Assembly (NCBI GenBank): GCA_964497515.1
Contig: CAZCCV010000055.1
Coordinates: 1-10,062 of the forward strand
Length of the DNA stretch: 10,062 bases
Reading direction: 5' to 3'
DNA from: CAZCCV01 sp964497515
GTDB taxonomy: Bacteria > Armatimonadota > UBA5829 > DTLH01
Part shown: positions 5,884-10,062 of the stretch, in pieces
Position numbering within the stretch: the first letter of the stretch is position 1
How the letters are laid out: the number at the start of each line of letters is the position of its first letter
Position numbers and translations under genes: made by a program
Notes under the pieces: generated by a model
Seen by the model: the letters and a program-made list of their open reading frames with translations, nothing else
What the model was told of the DNA's origin: nothing
The model's database searches: none

Positions 5884-7581
5884 TTATAGAAAAGGATCTT
5901 CTGTCACTTTGAGAGAGTCCTTTTTCACTTTGTAAATGGCGGTATCTCCCTGTTCGAAAGCCAACTCTACATAGTCGGCAATTCTGAGGTCAAACGCTGG
6001 AATCTTTATACCATCTCTCACCACCCACGTTTCTTTCGATGGATGCGCAAGATAGAGAATATACTTAACGTTGGACTTGGCCAACAGTTCCCTTCGCCAA
6101 TTATCGGGTGATTGCAGCGGATCGGACAGCCCCATACGCTGCCAGCGGTTTTGCCACTCAGTATCCCGGCTACCATCTGCAAAAGCCAGCCACTCGCGAT
6201 ACTTTGTGTCGAAATCCGGTGTTTCGCTCCAATGACCATAGTAAACACAGTTGCCCGATATGGCCGGAACGAAGATCGCGAGCTCCCGTGATGTGAGAAC
6301 TGCATCATCACTCTCGGTATTCTTCTGCAACCATTCCAAAGCCCCGATTTCAGACTCCGCCAGGTACGTTGGGTACATTGGCGCTGTTGTCCTTGCTGTT
6401 AAACGACTGACATCGCGAGACATAAACACTACATTGCTAGCACTAAGCAGTATAACCAGCAAAACAGCAACAGCAACCGCCGATTTTTTGCCCAAACGTC
6501 TGGCTATATCTGCCAAAGCAACTGTCGCCAGAATCGCAATAGGGATATGCAAACCCATCACGAGCTTTCGCTGCTGAGCAACCGGTATGTATGGCAGAGC
6601 AAACCCGATAGCTGCCCACAACGCGAGTAAAGCTACCTTGCGATTCGCCTTTTTACTAAGCCAAACACCTGCTGCGGCAAGCGCCAGTGTCAACCCGTAA
6701 CCAGCCACATAAGCCCAGAGCGCGGGCGATGGCGCTGCAGTGCCAATCCTTTCCCTGAACACGGACTCCTGATTGTACAGATACAACTGGTAGAAAATGG
6801 CTGGCAGCATCATCGCAGCAGCAACACAGCTTTGCACTATCAAGCGCCAAGCTATTCTTCTCTCTGCGACCATCTTTACCAGGACGAACACTGACCAAAC
6901 CGCCCACACCGCCACGATGTCGTATGTGTGGATGTTGCCCAATAGCAAAAGCATAAGCCCGGCGAGTGCAGTATCCTTCCAGGAACCGGTATCCATCATA
7001 CGCAGGAAATAGTGAAACGATGCTACCATCAGAGTCATCCCTGCGAGAAAGAGTGGGTTCAAATATATGCTGAGAAAGGTTATTGCTTCAGGTTGCCATA
7101 AATCTACAGGCCCCTTGTGCCCTTCTATTGAGGAAAGAATCCATCCCAATCCTGCCGAGAGCCCAACAACTGGCACTATCAGCAGGCGCTCTAACGGTTC
7201 CTTCAAAAACCGCAAAGAAAACCGCCGAATTGCCATCAGAAGTGCGACTCCGAGCACTATCCTCGCTAGATGATAGACTGCTGTGCACGATAGATGCGTT
7301 AACCGGACTATGGCGCCAAGCACCACGAACAGCAAATTGAACTGCCCGACTTGCTGCGGCACGGTAGTGAAACGATTCTGTACCAACAGATTGCCGTCCG
7401 CAATCTGCTTCATCCATGATATATAGACGCAGGCATCATCGATGTTGAACGTATATCCTATGAACTTTTCAGCTTCTGATACAGTGGTAGTTCCAACTGC
7501 ATACGGAATGCTCGCGAGCAGGACTATGATAATTGCCCATATGAAGGGAGAATACGTAGACGAACGCGATGCCCTGTCCAC
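5884..7581 (-). CDS. GT-C-like polytopic membrane glycosyltransferase, putative
   Basis: The 565-residue membrane protein has about ten hydrophobic helices: near 13-30, 82-100, 102-118, 132-150, 168-192, 205-235, 247-265, 287-307, 316-358 and 366-383. A hydrophilic, probably extracytoplasmic domain follows (about 390-565). The first loop carries NIDDACVYISWMKQIADGN (46-64). A paired Asp followed by an aromatic-rich helix in this place resembles the metal or lipid-phosphate-sugar site of GT-C enzymes such as the PMT/ArnT group. The soluble part begins with ALEWLQKNTESDDAVLT, a segment common in large bacterial membrane proteins of this class. GT-C enzymes take sugar from polyprenyl-phosphate donors on the outer face of the membrane. 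Donor and acceptor are unknown. The start is GTG, overlapping the upstream stop by one base (TAGTG), with GGGAGG 5 bases ahead, which points to translational coupling. It could instead be a non-enzymatic relative; the fold is clearer than the activity. Confidence 0.72.
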   Translation of the reverse strand: MDRASRSSTYSPFIWAIIIVLLASIPYAVGTTTVSEAEKFIGYTFNIDDACVYISWMKQIADGNLLVQNRFTTVPQQVGQFNLLFVVLGAIVRLTHLSCTAVYHLARIVLGVALLMAIRRFSLRFLKEPLERLLIVPVVGLSAGLGWILSSIEGHKGPVDLWQPEAITFLSIYLNPLFLAGMTLMVASFHYFLRMMDTGSWKDTALAGLMLLLLGNIHTYDIVAVWAVWSVFVLVKMVAERRIAWRLIVQSCVAAAMMLPAIFYQLYLYNQESVFRERIGTAAPSPALWAYVAGYGLTLALAAAGVWLSKKANRKVALLALWAAIGFALPYIPVAQQRKLVMGLHIPIAILATVALADIARRLGKKSAVAVAVLLVILLSASNVVFMSRDVSRLTARTTAPMYPTYLAESEIGALEWLQKNTESDDAVLTSRELAIFVPAISGNCVYYGHWSETPDFDTKYREWLAFADGSRDTEWQNRWQRMGLSDPLQSPDNWRRELLAKSNVKYILYLAHPSKETWVVRDGIKIPAFDLRIADYVELAFEQGDTAIYKVKKDSLKVTEDPFL

Positions 7582-9971
7582 TACTGCCTCCCCGTCAGTC
7601 TCGTTCCTATGGCTATCCCTGATGCGAACAATCCCAGCAGACCCAGATACATACCAACGATGTAACTTTCAGGCTCAAATCGGAACGATACAGTACTATC
7701 CGCCGGATGAATTGCTACCGACTGAAACACACCATCGAAAGGCGAGAGGGCGCGCTCCATACCATCGACCCAGACTCTCCATCCCGGAAACCATGCCACG
7801 GCAAGCACCAGCTTCGAAGGGCGGTCTGTGCTAACTGTTAGCTCAACTCCATTTGACGACTGCTTACAGATAATAGCTTCTCCAGAAGCTAGCACTGAAC
7901 CGGCTCCATCGACAACATAGGCGATACTTGCATCCGGGACTCTGTAAACACCTACTCCATCCGCATAGTGAACTTGCTCGAGGTCTGGAATAGGTTCCGT
8001 CGACAGTACATACTCTGCAGTCCCAACAGGCCAACCCGCCACATAGCATTGCAGAAGGAGCATATTGCCATTTTCCTGCGGGCTGGAGTCCATCCCCAGA
8101 TGCGAATCGACAAACTCCTTGTAGTTCCTTGCGAAGAGTGAATCATACCCCTGCATATCGAGGAATCCGTATATAGTTGCAGAGTTCGGCGGTAGTATCG
8201 GATCGCGAGGGGTCTCTGAGAGACTCCATCTGGGGCTAATGGGCATCACACGGCTGTGCTCTGCATTCTCTTTAAGCCACCTTGTGAGCCTCGTTTCAGG
8301 ATACACCTGATCACGGTCGCAGATTGGGTTGAAACCGAAACCGAAAGCAAACAGATCGGCGACTATAACAGCTAATGCCATCGCCATAAACATGGTCTTC
8401 GGCACGTAACGCGCAGTGTAGGCGGCGAGGGTCGCCAATCCCGCCAGAAGCAGTGTTGCAAACGAGAGATACTGACTAAAAAGCGAAGAAACCAACTGAG
8501 ACCCATTGAATCCGAGACCACTTAGGAACGTATTGACCGACGCAGTTGTAACATACTGAGCGGCTAAAAACAGAATGACGAAAAGAGCCGTAGCGACTGT
8601 AAGAGCACGCCAGCCGAGGTGCCGTTTGGTAGGCGAATACTCATTCTGTGCCATTTGCGCAAACCAGTGAGCACCAAACCCCGACAGCATAGCTGCAGAA
8701 AAGCAGAATAATATTAGCACTCTGTTCGGACCACCTAGCGCACTCGTTCCTGGCAAATGGTAGATTATGTAATTCAAAGGAGTTCCAAACGCAAGCAGCA
8801 GCGAAATGAGTGCAAGCGCAACAAAATATCCTACCGATCGCCATTTCACTGTAAAAATCGCGCCCATAATTGCAAAGAGCAGAGGAAGCAGCCCTACGTA
8901 GAGCGCATATTCCATAAAGTTCGATACAAAATCTATTCGGCTGCTCGGCCAATAGTTTCCAGCGGTTGGGTTGCCAAAGTAATTCGGGATGAAGAGAGTA
9001 ATACTCTTGACTGCTGGCACGGCGTTTCCTACATATGTCGAGTACCCTTCTGCAGTGATTTCACGCACCCTATGCGATAATCCCGCTAGCTCGAGAGCTG
9101 GAAGAACCTGTGGCGATGCAATTAGAAGTGATGTAGCAAAGGTGACGAAGGTGAGCCACGCCCCGCGCCCTAACTGAGAAAGCCCGTGAGTTCTGGTTCG
9201 CGCTATGGTAAGCCAAATCCACCACAAAAAGGCAGCGCCGACCACATATGAAGCGACCTGCAAATGCCCTGCCAGAATCGACACTCCAAGTGCAAGCCCT
9301 GCAAATACCGAATGGTAGAATCCTGTTTCATCGGAGGAACGAAGTATCAGGTATAACACAAGGGGGAGCCACACTGCGACATTGATTAACGTTGGCAGCT
9401 CGAGCCAGACAACCAAAAACGCACTGAACTGAAAGACAACCCCGGCAACAGTCGACCCGAACCGTCCGATTCCGAGCGCCCTCGCCAACAGAAAGGTGAA
9501 CACTCCAGCCAGAAACAGGTGTAAGACAGCACTTAAGCCGAACGCCCGGGCAGGTGAAAACACAACAAACAACAGATTCAGCGGATAGAAGGCTGCAGTC
9601 TGTGCGTTTGCAACAAATGGTGTGCCGCAGAACTGGTATGGATTCCATAGCGGAATCTGACCTGATGCAATTGAGCGGCTGTAGTGAACTCGCCACGGAT
9701 AGAACTGCGAGATGCCATCCCACATCAGCGGATTCCATTGAGGTGTTGTAGAATCGTGCGCAGATGCACTCCACGGGTGCATTGCTGACAGATACTCAGC
9801 CGGAAGCAACACCTTGCCACCAAACACTGTGGGAAAAAGAAAGACAACAGCCAAAAGAAGAAACAGCATAATCGGCGCGATGCGCCATACGAGGTCCTTA
9901 GTCGTGACTAGTCCCCTCCTCACACCGACGATGTCGAACAGACCCGACCATTTACGCGGTAATTCTATCAC
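7581..9971 (-). CDS. YfhO-family integral membrane protein, putative glycosyltransferase
   Basis: The 796-residue product has the shape of the bacterial YfhO family. After a first helix (about 31-50), the large first loop carries D85-G-I-S-Q-F-Y-P-W-R and then GQIPLWNPYQFCGTP (104-118), the family hallmark. About eleven more helices follow up to residue about 548. An extracytoplasmic domain (about 550-768) includes WFPGWRVWVDG (727-737), typical of the C-terminal beta part, and a final helix spans about 771-789. Studied YfhO homologues in Firmicutes glycosylate lipoteichoic acid outside the membrane; a diderm would need another acceptor, so the substrate here is unknown. The start is taken as GTG at 9971. 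No strong Shine-Dalgarno site is seen before it, and no better start is visible downstream before the first helix. It is first in the three-gene operon and shares one base with the GT-C gene (TAGTG). Confidence 0.82.
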   Translation of the reverse strand: MIELPRKWSGLFDIVGVRRGLVTTKDLVWRIAPIMLFLLLAVVFLFPTVFGGKVLLPAEYLSAMHPWSASAHDSTTPQWNPLMWDGISQFYPWRVHYSRSIASGQIPLWNPYQFCGTPFVANAQTAAFYPLNLLFVVFSPARAFGLSAVLHLFLAGVFTFLLARALGIGRFGSTVAGVVFQFSAFLVVWLELPTLINVAVWLPLVLYLILRSSDETGFYHSVFAGLALGVSILAGHLQVASYVVGAAFLWWIWLTIARTRTHGLSQLGRGAWLTFVTFATSLLIASPQVLPALELAGLSHRVREITAEGYSTYVGNAVPAVKSITLFIPNYFGNPTAGNYWPSSRIDFVSNFMEYALYVGLLPLLFAIMGAIFTVKWRSVGYFVALALISLLLAFGTPLNYIIYHLPGTSALGGPNRVLILFCFSAAMLSGFGAHWFAQMAQNEYSPTKRHLGWRALTVATALFVILFLAAQYVTTASVNTFLSGLGFNGSQLVSSLFSQYLSFATLLLAGLATLAAYTARYVPKTMFMAMALAVIVADLFAFGFGFNPICDRDQVYPETRLTRWLKENAEHSRVMPISPRWSLSETPRDPILPPNSATIYGFLDMQGYDSLFARNYKEFVDSHLGMDSSPQENGNMLLLQCYVAGWPVGTAEYVLSTEPIPDLEQVHYADGVGVYRVPDASIAYVVDGAGSVLASGEAIICKQSSNGVELTVSTDRPSKLVLAVAWFPGWRVWVDGMERALSPFDGVFQSVAIHPADSTVSFRFEPESYIVGMYLGLLGLFASGIAIGTRLTGRQ

Positions 9972-10062
9972 ATTTTGAAGGACTCAGGATAGAGCACACA
10001 CCCATTGAGGTTACCCCTTCTAAAGTGTGTAAAATTGGTTTTGCATATCTCTTGGCAAGAAG
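9972..10062. other. Upstream region of the membrane-protein operon
   Basis: These 91 bases run to the window edge and hold no gene. The operon promoter should lie here or just beyond. On the minus strand TTGCCA (10058-10053) would make a good -35 box, but no convincing -10 box lies 16-18 bases on (best match three of six). I see no strong hairpin or repeat. Confidence 0.3.

Noticed and set aside
7442..7834. 130-codon plus-strand frame across the junction of the two membrane-protein genes
   Set aside because: It runs antisense to both genes, and the translation has the low-complexity, Pro/Arg-rich look of a shadow frame.
10030..10058. Minus-strand promoter for the membrane-protein operon
   Set aside because: TTGCCA is a good -35 box, but the best -10 box at proper spacing matches only three of six bases.

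Overview
The window holds seven complete protein-coding genes and no rRNA, tRNA, CRISPR array or insertion sequence that I can see. The genes suggest a diderm-type bacterium: a bacterial TrpRS, a secreted protein with a LolA-like fold, and large membrane proteins of the YfhO and GT-C type. Base composition looks close to balanced (estimated by eye), and GTG and TTG starts are used at least three times. I cannot name the lineage. An uncultured environmental phylum is plausible, but that is inference.

Layout. At the left edge (1-47) lies a two-copy 22-base repeat with internal dyads, which on the minus strand also reads as a terminator for trpS. Next comes trpS on the minus strand (160-1140). 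A short divergent promoter region (about 1141-1232) separates it from a plus-strand run: a CobB/SIRT5-type NAD-dependent protein deacylase (1233-1997), an Eis-family GNAT acetyltransferase (2064-3275), and a secreted multidomain protein with a CBM9-like domain and two Ig-like domains (3353-4720). A strong hairpin terminator at 4729-4764 sits between this run and a minus-strand run read toward it. That second run is, in transcription order, a YfhO-type membrane protein (9971-7581), a GT-C-like polytopic membrane protein (7581-5884) and a secreted LolA-like protein (5868-4807).

How the genes may work together. The sirtuin and the acetyltransferase are adjacent and co-directional. They could add and remove acyl groups, but a shared substrate is not shown by the sequence. 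The minus-strand trio is tightly packed: stop and start overlap as TAGTG at the first junction, and a stop overlaps a Shine-Dalgarno sequence at the second. It therefore looks like one transcript encoding envelope functions, probably glycan transfer onto a lipid-linked or surface polymer plus a periplasmic partner. trpS is a housekeeping gene whose promoter overlaps that of the sirtuin gene back to back.

I found no clear evidence of a wholly new defence or mobile system. The most interesting points are the sirtuin's substrate motif and altered NAD-site segment, its pairing with an Eis-type enzyme, the envelope trio, and the overlapping divergent promoters.
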